DNA of 64,000 bases from Muribaculaceae bacterium (GCA_017557665.1 JAFYYI010000024.1:1-64000), one strand, 5' to 3'. Positions 32,506-42,828 are shown, counted from the stretch's first letter. A program made the numbers and translations. The notes: generated by a model from the sequence alone, not told the origin.

Positions 32506-34950
32506 CTACAACTCGAGGGCGTCCTTGACTTTCTCGGGCAGCAGCGCCAGGTCGAGCACGTCCTTGATGGTGTTGACGTAGTGGAACGTCAAGCCCTTGA
32601 GGTACATCTCATTGATTTCCTCAATGTCCTTGCGATTGTCCTTGCACAGGATGATGTCACGGATGCCGGCACGCTTGGCGGCAAGGATTTTCTCCTTGAT
32701 ACCGCCCACGGGCAGTACCTTGCCGCGCAGCGTGATTTCGCCGGTCATCGCCAGGTGGTCCTTGACCTTGCGTTGGGTGAACGACGAAGCGAGCGAGGTC
32801 ACCATGGTCACACCTGCCGACGGGCCGTCCTTGGGGATGGCACCCTCGGGCACGTGGATATGGACATTGTACTTATCGAACAGGTCCGGGTCGATGTTGA
32901 GCAGCGAGCAGTGGGAACGCAGGAACTGGAGTGCAATCACGGCCGACTCCTTCATCACATCGCCCAAGTTGCCCGTCAACGTGAGCTTTTCACCCTTGCC
33001 ACGAGCCAGTGACGACTCCACGAACAGGATTTCACCGCCAACGGCTGTCCATGCCAGTCCCGTAACCACGCCTGCAAACTCGTTACCCTCATACTTGTCA
33101 CGGCTGTAATCGGGAGCGCCCAAGTATTCTTTCAGATCCTCGACTTTGACGCTGGTGGGATAGGGGTCACCAGTGGCCTTGTGGCGTGCCACACGACGCA
33201 GGACGGTGGCGATTTTCTTTTCCAGTTGTCGCACACCGCTCTCGCGGGTGTAGTCCTCGATGATTTTCAGGATTACCTGCTTGCCGAATTTGATTTCGTT
33301 CTTTTTGAAACCGTTGTTCTCCAGTTCTTTAGGAACGAGGTGGCGCTTGGCGATTTCCAGTTTCTCCTCGGGGATGTAGCCGTTAATCTCGATGATTTCC
33401 ATGCGGTCGAGCAGGGGACGGCTAACGGTTGCCAGGCTGTTGGCGGTAGCGATGAACAGGATTTTGGACAGGTCATAGTCCACGTCCAGGTAATTGTCAT
33501 GGAAGTGACCGTTCTGCTCCGGATCCAGCACTTCGAGCAAGGCCGATGACGGGTCTCCCTTGAAGTCCTGGCCCACCTTGTCTATCTCGTCGAGCACGAT
33601 GACGGGGTTATTGCTGCCACACTTGGCCAGGGCAGCGATGATGCGGCCCGGCATGGCACCGATGTAGGTGCGGCGGTGGCCGCGAATTTCAGCCTCGTCA
33701 TGCAGGCCGCCCAGCGAGATGCGGGCATACTCGCGGTGCAAAGCATCGGCAATTGACTTGCCCAGTGATGTCTTGCCCACGCCCGGAGGACCGTACAGGC
33801 ACAGGATGGGTGCCTTGAGGTCGCCACGCAGTTTCAGCACCGACAGATGCTCCAGGATGCGGTCTTTGACCTTCTCCAGGCCGTAATGGTCGGCATTGAG
33901 TTTTTCCTCCACCTTCTTGAGGTCGAAATTGTCCTCGGTATAGGTGTCCCACGGCAGGTTGAGCATGTTGTCCAGGTAGGCGTACTGCACCGAGTAGTCG
34001 GGTGTCTGCGGATTGAGGCGCTCAAGCTTGCGCAATTCCTTCTCAAACTGTTTCTGAACACTCTCGCTCCATTTCATCTTGCTGCCGCGTTCCTGCAGCT
34101 CTTCGATGTCATCAACATCGGTGCCCAACTCCTCTTGGATGGTGCGAATCTGTTGCTGCAGGAAGTGGTCGCGTTGCTGTTGCGACAGTTCCTCGCGCGT
34201 GCGGGACTGGATATTTGCCTTGATTTCCACCAACTGCTCCTCACGTGTGAGTAATGAGTAGAGCAGGTAACCGCGCTTCTTGATGTCACGCTCCTCAAGC
34301 ATGTGCTGCTTCTGGTCCGAGTCAAAGGCGATGTTGGTGGCCAAGAAGTTCATCAGGTACATGGGATTGTCGATGTTCTTCATAGCGAATGCCAGTTCAC
34401 GGCCGTTGTTGCCCATGTTGCGCAGGATGCGCAGGGTGACCTCGGCAATAGACTGCATCAGCACCTCAAATTCCTTGTCGCCAGCCAACGGCAGCTTGTC
34501 CTCGACAAGCGTTACAGAACCACGCAGGTAAGGCACCGTCTGAGCCACCTGGCCCAATTTGCATGCCGAACGGCCTTGCAGGATGACGTTGGTTGATCCG
34601 TCGGGCAGTTCCAGCACCTTGACGATGGTGGCTATAGTGCCGTAGCGGTACAGGTCGCGCTCCATCGGATCCTCAACGTGGCTGTCATATTGGCAAAAGA
34701 CAGCAATGGAATGGTGGCCCTCTTCGGCTTCCTTGATCAGGCGCATCGATTTCTCACGACCAACCGACACGGGCATAGTCATGGCAGGAAACAGCACCAT
34801 GTTGCGCAGGGGCAGAATGGGGATGTCATCGGCCTGACTGTCTTGGATGTCGGTGCCGTCGCCCACTTCATGTATCTCGGTGATGATGGGGACCACGCGA
34901 GCTCCGCCATCACTCATTTCAGCATCTATATTGTCTAAAAAGTCTATCAT
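32506..34950 (-). CDS. lon: ATP-dependent protease Lon
   Basis: An 814-residue LonA protease. The N-terminal substrate-binding domain starts around [15 protein letters not shown] (about 43-57). The AAA+ module has Walker [10 protein letters not shown] near 387 and Walker [10 protein letters not shown]. The protease domain has the catalytic Ser near 711 in [11 protein letters not shown] and the Lys about 42 residues later in [16 protein letters not shown]. It degrades misfolded and regulatory proteins in the cytoplasm. The extra N-terminal stretch of about 40 acidic residues is usual in Bacteroidota. A TAATTTTG promoter box lies at 35002-35009. No heat-shock operator was recognised. Confidence 0.97.
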   Translation of the reverse strand: MIDFLDNIDAEMSDGGARVVPIITEIHEVGDGTDIQDSQADDIPILPLRNMVLFPAMTMPVSVGREKSMRLIKEAEEGHHSIAVFCQYDSHVEDPMERDLYRYGTIATIVKVLELPDGSTNVILQGRSACKLGQVAQTVPYLRGSVTLVEDKLPLAGDKEFEVLMQSIAEVTLRILRNMGNNGRELAFAMKNIDNPMYLMNFLATNIAFDSDQKQHMLEERDIKKRGYLLYSLLTREEQLVEIKANIQSRTREELSQQQRDHFLQQQIRTIQEELGTDVDDIEELQERGSKMKWSESVQKQFEKELRKLERLNPQTPDYSVQYAYLDNMLNLPWDTYTEDNFDLKKVEEKLNADHYGLEKVKDRILEHLSVLKLRGDLKAPILCLYGPPGVGKTSLGKSIADALHREYARISLGGLHDEAEIRGHRRTYIGAMPGRIIAALAKCGSNNPVIVLDEIDKVGQDFKGDPSSALLEVLDPEQNGHFHDNYLDVDYDLSKILFIATANSLATVSRPLLDRMEIIEINGYIPEEKLEIAKRHLVPKELENNGFKKNEIKFGKQVILKIIEDYTRESGVRQLEKKIATVLRRVARHKATGDPYPTSVKVEDLKEYLGAPDYSRDKYEGNEFAGVVTGLAWTAVGGEILFVESSLARGKGEKLTLTGNLGDVMKESAVIALQFLRSHCSLLNIDPDLFDKYNVHIHVPEGAIPKDGPSAGVTMVTSLASSFTQRKVKDHLAMTGEITLRGKVLPVGGIKEKILAAKRAGIRDIILCKDNRKDIEEINEMYLKGLTFHYVNTIKDVLDLALLPEKVKDALEL

Positions 34951-35001
34951 CGTTAATGTTGATTATCGGCTGCTTGCCGTCTTGTTGGCCTAACAGGCCC
35001 G

Positions 35002-35009
35002 CAAAATTA
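35002..35009 (-). promoter_or_regulatory. Promoter box of lon
   Basis: TAATTTTG on the minus strand, exact TAnnTTTG match, about 50 bases of leader to the ATG at 34950. Confidence 0.5.
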
Positions 35010-35052
35010 CAAATAATCCCCGAATTAGAACTCTATCGCCAAGGTCATTTAT

Positions 35053-35098
35053 AGAAAAATAACAAAGCAAGCGGCTCGCATGAACTGCGGGCCGCTTG
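35053..35098 (-). terminator. Intrinsic terminator of the amidase gene
   Basis: CAAGCGGC-CGC (35068-35079) pairs with GCG-GCCGCTTG (35087-35098). On the minus strand the tail reads CTTTGTTATTTTT. It lies 37 bases past the stop codon. Confidence 0.75.
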
Positions 35099-35135
35099 TG
35101 AATTGAAGGGTGCGACAGGTGTCGCGCGTGTCAGT

Positions 35136-38100
35136 TTACTTGATGACCTTGATACTCTGGGTAGAGCCGTCGCTGTAGGTGCGAACGATGATGTTCACGC
35201 CCTCTACAGGCTGGTTGTACTCGATACCGCGAATGTCATAGTAACGCTCGCTGACAACGGTCTTGGCTACGGGAGTCTCATTCACTACCGTCGGGATGAA
35301 GATAGTGTTGAACTTACCGCATGCGGGAGTAGTGTGGATATTCTCCTCGGTGGGCAACGAGAAGATACCGATGTTGCTACCAGCGCAAACCAGGTTGCCG
35401 GCATAGTCGAATGCCATCTGGAAGATGGTGCCCAGGCCTGACTTGTAAGCGTACTTGGGAGTGATGTCGGGCGTGTTGCCGTCCCAGGTCAGGTCGAAGA
35501 ACTGGAGGTATCCGCTACCGTCGTTGATGACGAGCAGGTCGGATGCCTCATTCACAGCGAAGCCGGCACGGTCACTACCGTTGAGCATAGCGTTGTAGGG
35601 AGCGCGGCCCGAGTTGAAGGTCACGTTGCCGTCGTTGTCAACAAACATCAGCGAGGGAACGCCCGATGCGTTGTTACCTGCACTGCGGTACTGCGATACC
35701 CAGACACCGTGGCCAGCAGGATCGGCAACAACGTTACCGTTGGTGTTAGCCTGCCATGCACCGATGTCATAGTACTGGCTGGGTGCGGTATCCCAGGTGT
35801 CGACGATGGTGCCGTCTGCCTGACCGATGTTGTAAACACCCACACCGTTACCATTGCCCGAAGGTCCGACAACGTCCTCAAGATATACATACAGCTTGGT
35901 GTCAGCGCCCTTTCCGCCAATGCCTACGCCAGGCGATGACGAGCCGACAGCCACACCGTTGTTGGTGATCAGACCATCGCTGTTGCGTGTACCGACGAAG
36001 AACTCGGTCCAAGTGCCGCCAAGGTCATTGGGATCGGCGATGAATACACCTGAGGTGGGATCGCCCCAATCGGGAACGTAGAGCTTACCCTGACTGTCGA
36101 TACCCATGCGATAGTTGCTGCGCCAGGTGCGGTTACCGTTGTAAACCTGGTCGCTCACACGATTACCGTCAACGTCATACACATAGACGCCATTGCCGGC
36201 ATTGTTGTTGGCAACACGGTTACCGGCGTAGATGGTACCCATCTTGGGACTGCACGGTGACTTGTCGACAGCAACAAACAACTGACCGCTATAGGTCGGA
36301 CCGGTCGGGTTGAGACGCTGGATGGTGGTGATGTTCTCACCCTCGAGGGTGATTGACCACGTCAGCGACTCGCCGGGAGCGGCGGGCAACATGCCCAACT
36401 CGAGTTGGATGCTGTTCTCGCCCTTCTTCACGTCGGGAATCTCAACAGTGCTTACCTCATTGCCCTCGGAATCATAGAAGGTGATGTAAGCATACTGGGC
36501 ATCGTCGTTGGCATTGAACGAGAAGGTGCCGGTGGTGTCGTCACTCTCATATTTCAAGCCATAGGCGAAGATGCCAGGAATAGCGGGCTGATTGTTGGAG
36601 GCAGCCTGCCACTTGGTGATCTTGTTGTCCTGCATCAGGTACAGGTTGATGTCAGCGCCAATCACTGCGGCACCGGTCGACATGAACTGGCATGCCAGCG
36701 GGTCAAGGTCGGTGTTGGTGGTGGCCACAAGAGCGGCCTGGTCGAGACCGGCAGTGATATCATACAGTTTGATACCGCCAACCATGGCGTCGCCACGGGT
36801 GGGAGCCATGTAAGGCGTTACCATGAACTGATGCTGGGCATACTTGAAGAACGATACGCCCACAGCGGCGGTGTCTTCGACATTGCTCTCGAAGCGACCT
36901 ACCACCTGGCTGTCGGTACCGTTGGCCTTGGCTGTGGCAACCTCGAACGGCAGGATCTTCACACCGTCAAGCACCACATTATCATCGTTGCGCGGCGAGA
37001 GTGTCAGCACGGGCTCACCGATCTTGGGCAACGTGAAGTTGCTGGTGGCACTGATGGTCTTCTCAGTGTATACCGTGCTGGTGATCTGGCCGTTGACAAC
37101 TGCCAGCTTCAGGAACCTCATGCCGCCGACAGCGCTGCTGCCGTTGGTACCGATAACGGTTACCATGCATTCGTCGGCACCTCCGTCAACGACGACGGCT
37201 TGCGGACGATAACGGTAGAAGTTGGCTGAACTCTGGGTGCTTACCCATTCCACAGGATCGCTGTCAAAGTTCTGCCACTTGAACAGGCGCAGCGTGCCGC
37301 GCTGGAAGCCGGCGTCAACATAATCGCTACCAAACTGGGTCTGGACGCTGTTGATACCCACGAGCTGGTTGTCGGCAGTGAAGCAGATGTCAGCCAAGCG
37401 GCTATAGAAGCCGGCGTTGTTGGGCTCTGCTTCGGCAATGCCGTTGATGCTCAACTCCTTGACAATCACCTTGTCAACATTGTTGATAAGGTACAGGTGG
37501 GGCGTGCCGTCCTCGGCATTGGTCAACACCACAGTGCTGTCGCCGCGAACGAGCATGCGCCTGATGGTGCCTTCCAGGTCATACAACGTACCCTCGTCAC
37601 GAGTCAGGTTGAGTTTCTCGGGAGCGCTGATGTAGCCGGGAAGTTCGGGCTCGGGATAGTTCTGGAACAGGTCATCGGGGATGACATAGTCGGTAGCCTC
37701 CAGCAGAGGAACCTCATAGGTCGTCTTGTTGGCCTCGACAACGATGTCGCCTGAAGCCTTGGTGATCCACTCTTGCCACTCGCTGTCAACACTGGCCTTG
37801 GTATATTCACCCAGGGGCTTGTAGCCCTCGGCTTCAACAGCGAGAGTGTAGGTGCCGGGATCCAGATTCTCGAACACAAACACACCGTTGTAGTTGCCGT
37901 CGGTAGTGTAGCGATCCACTTCCTGGCCGTTCTTGTACAGGATGACAACTGCGCCGTTAAGGGGAGCCCACTGGTCCATCGTGCCGGCGTTGTAGTTGTA
38001 CAGGTTGTGAACAAGATGAGTGTGGACATCCTTCACGGTACCCATGATGTAACCCTTGTTGTCAGGAGTCAGCCCGAAGTACTCACCGATACCGCGAGCG

Positions 38101-38891
38101 ATGCGGATACCCTCCTGGTGGCAATAGTCAATGTTCAGCGCACGGTGGCGTGCGGGCTGATAGGTGTGGAAGTAGCCCTCTACCAGGAAACCGGGAGCTC
38201 CGTGTTTCAGCACACCCAGGTAACCGGTGTAAGCAATGCCGGTATTGGGGTCAACACGGGTCGAGGAACTGCCATAGAAGTTGATGTCGCCACGCACGTT
38301 AGGACTCGTGGGACTGTAGTTTGTCATCGGGTCAATCTGGTTGGTATAGAAGATGGGCCAACAGGTCAGCGCCATGTTGCGGCTGCCTGGGGCGCCATCA
38401 CCACCAGCACCGTCATTGCCGCGATAGAGCATCAGCGGATAGTTGGTCGCGGTGCCGTCATTCAGTGCATTGGAGTGATGTGACAGGAACATGTCGTAGT
38501 TGCCCACCTCGACCTCCTCACAGATTTCGGACAAGGGGCGATTGTAAATCTCGGCGTCGGGAGCACCAGCCACATAGGGATACGGGCCGTTGAACCATCT
38601 CGACATGGTGATATTCTCGGGTTTTACACCCATCTTGATGAGCTGGGCGCGGGTTTGGATGGATTTCCACAGGTTGGTGTTGCTCTCGTAGAAACCGTTA
38701 GTGTCGGGACGTCCCGTCTCGGGCAACATGGGATAGGGGATGGTCGCCATCGGGCGGTCATTGGGACCCCAGCTACCGTGACCGGGATTCAGATAGATGC
38801 GGAGTTCGTCGGCTGTCTTAGCCTGCATAATGCCGGCGGCCATGATGGCGGCTACGGCAAGTAAAAGAATCTTTTTCATAGCGCTCATCAT
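35136..38891 (-). CDS. Large secreted N-acetylmuramoyl-L-alanine amidase with T9SS-type C-terminal domain
   Basis: A 1,251-residue exported protein. The signal peptide is residues 1 to about 24 (an ATG at 38879 gives the same signal with four fewer residues). Residues 30-275 are an Amidase_3 zinc domain: His38 in NPGHGSWG, Glu69, His139 in LSHHSNA and catalytic Glu238 in GFLVEGY. About 285-360 is a carboxypeptidase-regulatory-like beta domain (GTYTLAVEAEGYKPLG). The long remainder is beta-rich and propeller-like. The final 60 residues (YYDIRGIEYNQPVEGVNIIV, ending SIKVIK) match a type A T9SS C-terminal sorting domain. It is probably a surface or secreted peptidoglycan hydrolase. Its ATG overlaps the TGA of the preceding propeller gene, so translation is coupled. 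Confidence 0.88.
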   Translation of the reverse strand: MMSAMKKILLLAVAAIMAAGIMQAKTADELRIYLNPGHGSWGPNDRPMATIPYPMLPETGRPDTNGFYESNTNLWKSIQTRAQLIKMGVKPENITMSRWFNGPYPYVAGAPDAEIYNRPLSEICEEVEVGNYDMFLSHHSNALNDGTATNYPLMLYRGNDGAGGDGAPGSRNMALTCWPIFYTNQIDPMTNYSPTSPNVRGDINFYGSSSTRVDPNTGIAYTGYLGVLKHGAPGFLVEGYFHTYQPARHRALNIDYCHQEGIRIARGIGEYFGLTPDNKGYIMGTVKDVHTHLVHNLYNYNAGTMDQWAPLNGAVVILYKNGQEVDRYTTDGNYNGVFVFENLDPGTYTLAVEAEGYKPLGEYTKASVDSEWQEWITKASGDIVVEANKTTYEVPLLEATDYVIPDDLFQNYPEPELPGYISAPEKLNLTRDEGTLYDLEGTIRRMLVRGDSTVVLTNAEDGTPHLYLINNVDKVIVKELSINGIAEAEPNNAGFYSRLADICFTADNQLVGINSVQTQFGSDYVDAGFQRGTLRLFKWQNFDSDPVEWVSTQSSANFYRYRPQAVVVDGGADECMVTVIGTNGSSAVGGMRFLKLAVVNGQITSTVYTEKTISATSNFTLPKIGEPVLTLSPRNDDNVVLDGVKILPFEVATAKANGTDSQVVGRFESNVEDTAAVGVSFFKYAQHQFMVTPYMAPTRGDAMVGGIKLYDITAGLDQAALVATTNTDLDPLACQFMSTGAAVIGADINLYLMQDNKITKWQAASNNQPAIPGIFAYGLKYESDDTTGTFSFNANDDAQYAYITFYDSEGNEVSTVEIPDVKKGENSIQLELGMLPAAPGESLTWSITLEGENITTIQRLNPTGPTYSGQLFVAVDKSPCSPKMGTIYAGNRVANNNAGNGVYVYDVDGNRVSDQVYNGNRTWRSNYRMGIDSQGKLYVPDWGDPTSGVFIADPNDLGGTWTEFFVGTRNSDGLITNNGVAVGSSSPGVGIGGKGADTKLYVYLEDVVGPSGNGNGVGVYNIGQADGTIVDTWDTAPSQYYDIGAWQANTNGNVVADPAGHGVWVSQYRSAGNNASGVPSLMFVDNDGNVTFNSGRAPYNAMLNGSDRAGFAVNEASDLLVINDGSGYLQFFDLTWDGNTPDITPKYAYKSGLGTIFQMAFDYAGNLVCAGSNIGIFSLPTEENIHTTPACGKFNTIFIPTVVNETPVAKTVVSERYYDIRGIEYNQPVEGVNIIVRTYSDGSTQSIKVIK

Positions 38892-39784
38892 TTGGTTACG
38901 TTAATAATATACGCTTCGCCAGCGGGGGTGCTGAAGGCAATCTTGCCGGCGATAGCGTGGGGATACATGGCCACAGTGGCATCGTCGGTCAGCGTTTGGG
39001 TCTTGCCGTCGAGCGTGGCGGCAACGATGGTCGAGGCATAGATGAACTCGCCGTCGTCCAGGTCAATCATGCCCACAACGGTGTTGTCGTCGTACCATAC
39101 CGGGGCACGCATCGTACCCACCTTGCGAACGTTGTTGCCGTTCAGGTCGCAAACATAAGTGCCGTGGGCAGCACGATAATAGAGCACCTTGGTGCCGTCG
39201 GGCGACAGCGAGGCCCACATGTAACTGAACTGGTCTCCATTGGGCGAGAGTTTGCGCGTCTTGCCATTGGTGGTAATCATCAGTTGGCCCTTGTTGATGG
39301 ACAGCACGGGCAGGTTCTGAGCCTTGGCGGTGCCAATGGCTTTCTTGCTGTACTTGCCCTTGTTCACAACACCGGCGCTGGTGGCGTCGACAGCATAGCC
39401 CTGCAGGTCACGCGTGGGCTTTACCAGTTCCTGGCTGGTACCAGTGGCCAAGTTCACGCTCTTGAGCGAGGACAGGCGCAGGTGCTTGTCATTGAACGAG
39501 CCTTCCCTGAAAACGACAGTTTGGCCGTCTGGCGAGATCTTCACGTTGTGGCCGGCGCTGGGGGCTGTGCTCAGCGTCTGGGTTTGACCACTTGCCAGGT
39601 CTAGTTTGGTGAGGCCTTGGTTGGTGGCGCTGGTCAGCAGCAGGTAATCGCCTTGGGGGCTGATGGCTGCCACAGCGGCCTTGTCAGGCAGGTTGACCTT
39701 GTCAATCGAGGTCACTTGCAGTACCTGACCCATTGCACTCATCGAGAAGCCTAACGTCAATGCGAAAAGAAGTTTTCTCATCAT
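38888..39784 (-). CDS. Exported TolB-like beta-propeller protein
   Basis: A 298-residue exported protein from the ATG at 39782-39784 (another follows at once), with a signal peptide ending SAMGQ. The mature part shows PD40/TolB-type blades: AAISPQGDYLLLTSAT, VKISPDGQTVVFREGS, ASLSPDGTKVLYYRA and APVWYDDNTVVGMIDLDD, each an SPDG-type repeat. Such propellers bind partners rather than catalyse. It is immediately upstream of, and overlaps by one codon with, the large amidase gene, which suggests that the two products work together at the cell surface. The frame can be extended to 39811 but the extension precedes the signal peptide and is rejected. Confidence 0.82.
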   Translation of the reverse strand: MMRKLLFALTLGFSMSAMGQVLQVTSIDKVNLPDKAAVAAISPQGDYLLLTSATNQGLTKLDLASGQTQTLSTAPSAGHNVKISPDGQTVVFREGSFNDKHLRLSSLKSVNLATGTSQELVKPTRDLQGYAVDATSAGVVNKGKYSKKAIGTAKAQNLPVLSINKGQLMITTNGKTRKLSPNGDQFSYMWASLSPDGTKVLYYRAAHGTYVCDLNGNNVRKVGTMRAPVWYDDNTVVGMIDLDDGEFIYASTIVAATLDGKTQTLTDDATVAMYPHAIAGKIAFSTPAGEAYIINVTK

Positions 39785-39857
39785 GATGGTTAAATGGTTA
39801 AAGTTAAACAATATTGGTTATTAAACGATGTGATGATAATATCCTGATACAATGCAG

Positions 39858-39889
39858 CAAAATTAATCAAAAATATTGTAAAAAACAAA
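39858..39889 (-). promoter_or_regulatory. Promoter of the propeller-amidase operon
   Basis: On the minus strand TTTG (39886-39889), a 20-base spacer, then TAATTTTG (39858-39865). Both boxes are exact. The leader would be about 70 bases. Confidence 0.65.
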
Positions 39890-39950
39890 TAAAATGTGTT
39901 TAAAAACTATAATCGACTGATTTTTCCAAGCAAGAAAATAATGCTCGCGT

Positions 39951-40094
39951 TGCTCGCAGGTTAGATGGTTAAGAAACATCCGCACTCCTCGTGGAATGCG
40001 GATGTCAAATATCGAAGTTGTTTTAGTTGTCTTAAGTGAGTAGTCTGTCTAAGAGTGCGAATGCACTCTAACCTTTAACCTGCGAGAGAAGCAA
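39951..40094. repeat. Nested inverted repeats downstream of prs, including its terminator
   Basis: The 317-base gap 39785-40101 holds three nested stems. The outer arms CGCAGGTTA-GATGGTT (about 39955-39970) and the complement near 40070-40086 match with a few changes. Inside are ACATCCGCA (39976-39984) with TGCGGATGT (39997-40005), a strong hairpin that probably ends the prs transcript, and the palindrome AGAGTGC/GCACTCT near 40052-40069. The layout could be a structured RNA 3' region or a small non-autonomous mobile element. Confidence 0.6.
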
Positions 40095-40101
40095 GCCCCA
40101 A

Positions 40102-41037
40102 TTACTTGAACAGGAAAAGTTCGTTGATAGATTTCTTGATGTTGACATGCTTGATGGCGTGGGCAAACATCTTGTCTAAGCTCAAGACCCTTACCTTGGG
40201 GCAGCGGTCAGTATCAAACGGGATACTGTCGCTGATGACCAGCTCATCAAGGCCGCTTGCCATCACACGTTCGCTGGCAGGGTCGCTCATCACGGCATGA
40301 GAAATATAGGCGCGCACCGAGCGAGCGCCGTTGTCCTTCATCAGTGACGCGGCTTTGCAGATGGTTCCGGCAGTGTCCACCATGTCGTCGATGAGGATGA
40401 CGTCCTTGTCCTTCACATCGCCGATGATGGTCATGCTCTCAACCACGTTGGCTTGCTGGCGATGCTTGTGACACAGCACGAGCGGGGCATTGAAGTATTT
40501 GGCGTAGGAATTGGCACGCTTGGCGCCGCCCACGTCGGGCGAAGCGATGACCATGTCCTTGAGATTCAACGAAGCGATGTCGGGGACGAACATCGTCGAT
40601 GCATAGAGGTGATCGACGGGAATGTCAAAGAAGCCCTGAATTTGGTCGGCATGCAGGTCCATCGTGATCAATCGGTCGATGCCGGCGGCAATCAGCAGGT
40701 TAGTGACCAGTTTAGCGGCAATGGATACACGGGGCTTGTCCTTGCGGTCCTGACGTGCCCAACCGAAGTAGGGGATGACAGCAATAACCGATTGGGCCGA
40801 CGCGCGCTTGGCGGCATCAATCATGAGCAACAGCTCCATCAGGTTTTCACTGGCCTTGAACGTGGATTGCACGAGATAGACCTCGGCACCACGCACAGGC
40901 TCCTCATAGCAAACCTCAAACTCGCCATCGGCAAAGTGAGAGATATTGATTCGACCCAGTTCAACACCCAGTTGTTTTGCAATCTTCAAGGCAACATAAC
41001 GCGAGTTGGTGCCTGAGAAAATCTTCATATCAGCCAT
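40102..41037 (-). CDS. prs: Ribose-phosphate pyrophosphokinase
   Basis: A 311-residue PRPP synthetase, which makes phosphoribosyl pyrophosphate from ribose 5-phosphate and ATP for nucleotide, histidine and NAD synthesis. The opening MKIFSGTNSRYVALKIAKQL, the metal-binding ITMDLHADQIQGFF loop, the catalytic SPDVGGAKRANSYAK stretch and the PRPP-binding loop VILIDDMVDTAGT are all present. Length and motifs are typical of class I enzymes. Promoter box at 41067-41074, hairpin terminator at 39976-40005. Confidence 0.97.
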   Translation of the reverse strand: MADMKIFSGTNSRYVALKIAKQLGVELGRINISHFADGEFEVCYEEPVRGAEVYLVQSTFKASENLMELLLMIDAAKRASAQSVIAVIPYFGWARQDRKDKPRVSIAAKLVTNLLIAAGIDRLITMDLHADQIQGFFDIPVDHLYASTMFVPDIASLNLKDMVIASPDVGGAKRANSYAKYFNAPLVLCHKHRQQANVVESMTIIGDVKDKDVILIDDMVDTAGTICKAASLMKDNGARSVRAYISHAVMSDPASERVMASGLDELVISDSIPFDTDRCPKVRVLSLDKMFAHAIKHVNIKKSINELFLFK

Positions 41038-41066
41038 AACAAAAGATAAGATTTAGAATGATTGGG

Positions 41067-41074
41067 CAAAGTTA
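41067..41074 (-). promoter_or_regulatory. Promoter box of prs
   Basis: TAACTTTG on the minus strand, exact TAnnTTTG match, about 30 bases of leader. The gap 41038-41148 also contains a TTTTTGG/CCAAAAA inverted repeat near 41101-41130 that may end the upstream amylase transcript. Confidence 0.5.
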
Positions 41075-41148
41075 AGCATTTATCGTCATTTTTGCTCTAT
41101 CTTTTTGGAATATTTTTCCCAAAAAAACGCTTTCGGATTTCTGCCATT

Positions 41149-42816
41149 TTATAAGGTGCTGATTTTACACATTATGGCACTGTGGGGGTCGATGCAGACG
41201 GGTATGGCGGTCTCACCCGACAAGGTCACGCATGTGTCATTGCCCGTCAGCAGGTCGAGACAAGTGTAGCGGCCGTGAGGCATCTTGGCACAGTCAAGGG
41301 CATGCTGGGGAATGTGGATGGTGGTATCAACCGCATCGTCGCCAAAGTTGGCGACAATAAGCGTCATCTCGCCATCGCAGTGGCGCAGGTAGGCATACTG
41401 CTTGTTGGTGTCAAGATTTTGCTGGTTGACATACATCAGGTCGAAGAAGTCACCACACCTGAGCGTCTTCTCGCTGTTGATGAGCCGCAGGAGCAAGCGG
41501 TAGAACGCGCGCAGGGCACGCTCGTCGTCTGTCGGCCTGCCCTGATGCCAGCGGCACAGGGTGGGGACACTCCAGTAATCGAAGATGGTCGTGCGACCGT
41601 CATGGCCGCTATAGCCTTCAGCATCGGCTGCTGGCTCTCCCAGTTCCTGTCCGGCATAGACCATGAACGGGGCGCGTGACATCGTCGCGCTTACCAAGAT
41701 AGCGGGAAGAGCCATAATCGGGTTTCCGCAGAACTCGCGCGAGGCGATGCGTTGCTCGTCGTGATTCTCCATGAAGTTGAGCATGTGATCACCGATGCCC
41801 TCAACGGTCTGCCAGCAGCGTGTGAGGTCACTGGCGGGCCAGCCGTCGCACAGGATGCCGCGCAACGTGTCATAGAGCGTTACCTTGTCATAGAGGTAGT
41901 CAAAGCCACCATCAAAGATGTAACTCCTGTATAAGGATACGTCATAGATTTCGGCAATGAAGATGATGTCAGGATTGATTGCCTTGATCTGGCTGATGGC
42001 CCAGTGCCAGAAAGCCACAGGGACCATGTGGGCCATGTCGCAGCGGAAACCGTCAACACCCTTGCCGGTCCAGAAGCGCAGGATGTCGAGCATCTTTACC
42101 CAGGTGGGTGGCACGGGGTCGAAATGGGTGCTGCCGTTCCACGGGTCGACGCCGTAGTTGAGTTTCACGGTCTCATACCAGTCGTCGCGGTTGGGAGAGG
42201 CGGTGTAGCAGTCGTTGCCGGTAGCGCGGGCGGGGAATTCGTGGTATGCCTTGTCGCCCTGACCTAGGTCCACACCATGAGGTGAAAATTCCTGCCCGGT
42301 GATATAATAGAAATTGTTTTTCGGGTCAAAGAATTTCGTTGGGTTGTCACCCTCGCCCAGGTCCTCCACACCGACTGGCTTGGCATCGCTCTCATACTCG
42401 CGAGCCACATGGTTTGGCACATAGTCGATGATGGCCTTCAGCCCCACATGATGCGTGCGCTCAACAAGAGCCTCAAACTCCTTCATCCTGTTCTTAACTT
42501 TCACGGCCAGGTCGGGACACACGTCATAGTAGTCGCGGATGGCGTAGGGAGAACCTGCCTTGCCCTTCACAACATGAGGATTGCAAGGTGGGATGCCTTG
42601 ACGGGAATAGTTGGTTGCCGTGGCGTGCTCTATAATGCCCGTGTACCACACGTGGGTGGCTCCCAGTGACTTGATGGAGCGCAACTTGGTCTCGTCAATC
42701 TCATTGAACTTGCCGCAGCCGTTCTGCTTGATGCTGCCGTTGGGGATGCATTGTGCATTGCAGTTGGTGAACCATCGGGGCATCAACTGGTAAATAATCG
42801 TCTTCTTCTCTTTCAT
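41149..42816 (-). CDS. Cytoplasmic GH13 alpha-amylase family enzyme
   Basis: A 555-residue GH13 enzyme without a signal peptide. The four conserved regions are visible: DYVPNH (131-136), GVDGFRCDMAH with nucleophile Asp260, FIAEIYD with acid/base Glu289, and MENHDEQR with the transition-state Asp353. A C-terminal beta-sandwich (about 465-555) follows. It acts on intracellular alpha-glucans such as glycogen or maltodextrins; hydrolysis versus transfer cannot be told by eye. It is a monocistronic gene. Its promoter box leaves four bases before the ATG, so the message would be leaderless. Confidence 0.92.
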   Translation of the reverse strand: MKEKKTIIYQLMPRWFTNCNAQCIPNGSIKQNGCGKFNEIDETKLRSIKSLGATHVWYTGIIEHATATNYSRQGIPPCNPHVVKGKAGSPYAIRDYYDVCPDLAVKVKNRMKEFEALVERTHHVGLKAIIDYVPNHVAREYESDAKPVGVEDLGEGDNPTKFFDPKNNFYYITGQEFSPHGVDLGQGDKAYHEFPARATGNDCYTASPNRDDWYETVKLNYGVDPWNGSTHFDPVPPTWVKMLDILRFWTGKGVDGFRCDMAHMVPVAFWHWAISQIKAINPDIIFIAEIYDVSLYRSYIFDGGFDYLYDKVTLYDTLRGILCDGWPASDLTRCWQTVEGIGDHMLNFMENHDEQRIASREFCGNPIMALPAILVSATMSRAPFMVYAGQELGEPAADAEGYSGHDGRTTIFDYWSVPTLCRWHQGRPTDDERALRAFYRLLLRLINSEKTLRCGDFFDLMYVNQQNLDTNKQYAYLRHCDGEMTLIVANFGDDAVDTTIHIPQHALDCAKMPHGRYTCLDLLTGNDTCVTLSGETAIPVCIDPHSAIMCKISTL

Positions 42817-42820
42817 GGGG

Positions 42821-42828
42821 CAAAGATA
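42821..42828 (-). promoter_or_regulatory. TAnnTTTG box abutting the amylase start codon
   Basis: TATCTTTG on the minus strand is followed by CCCC and then the ATG at 42816. Confidence 0.5.
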
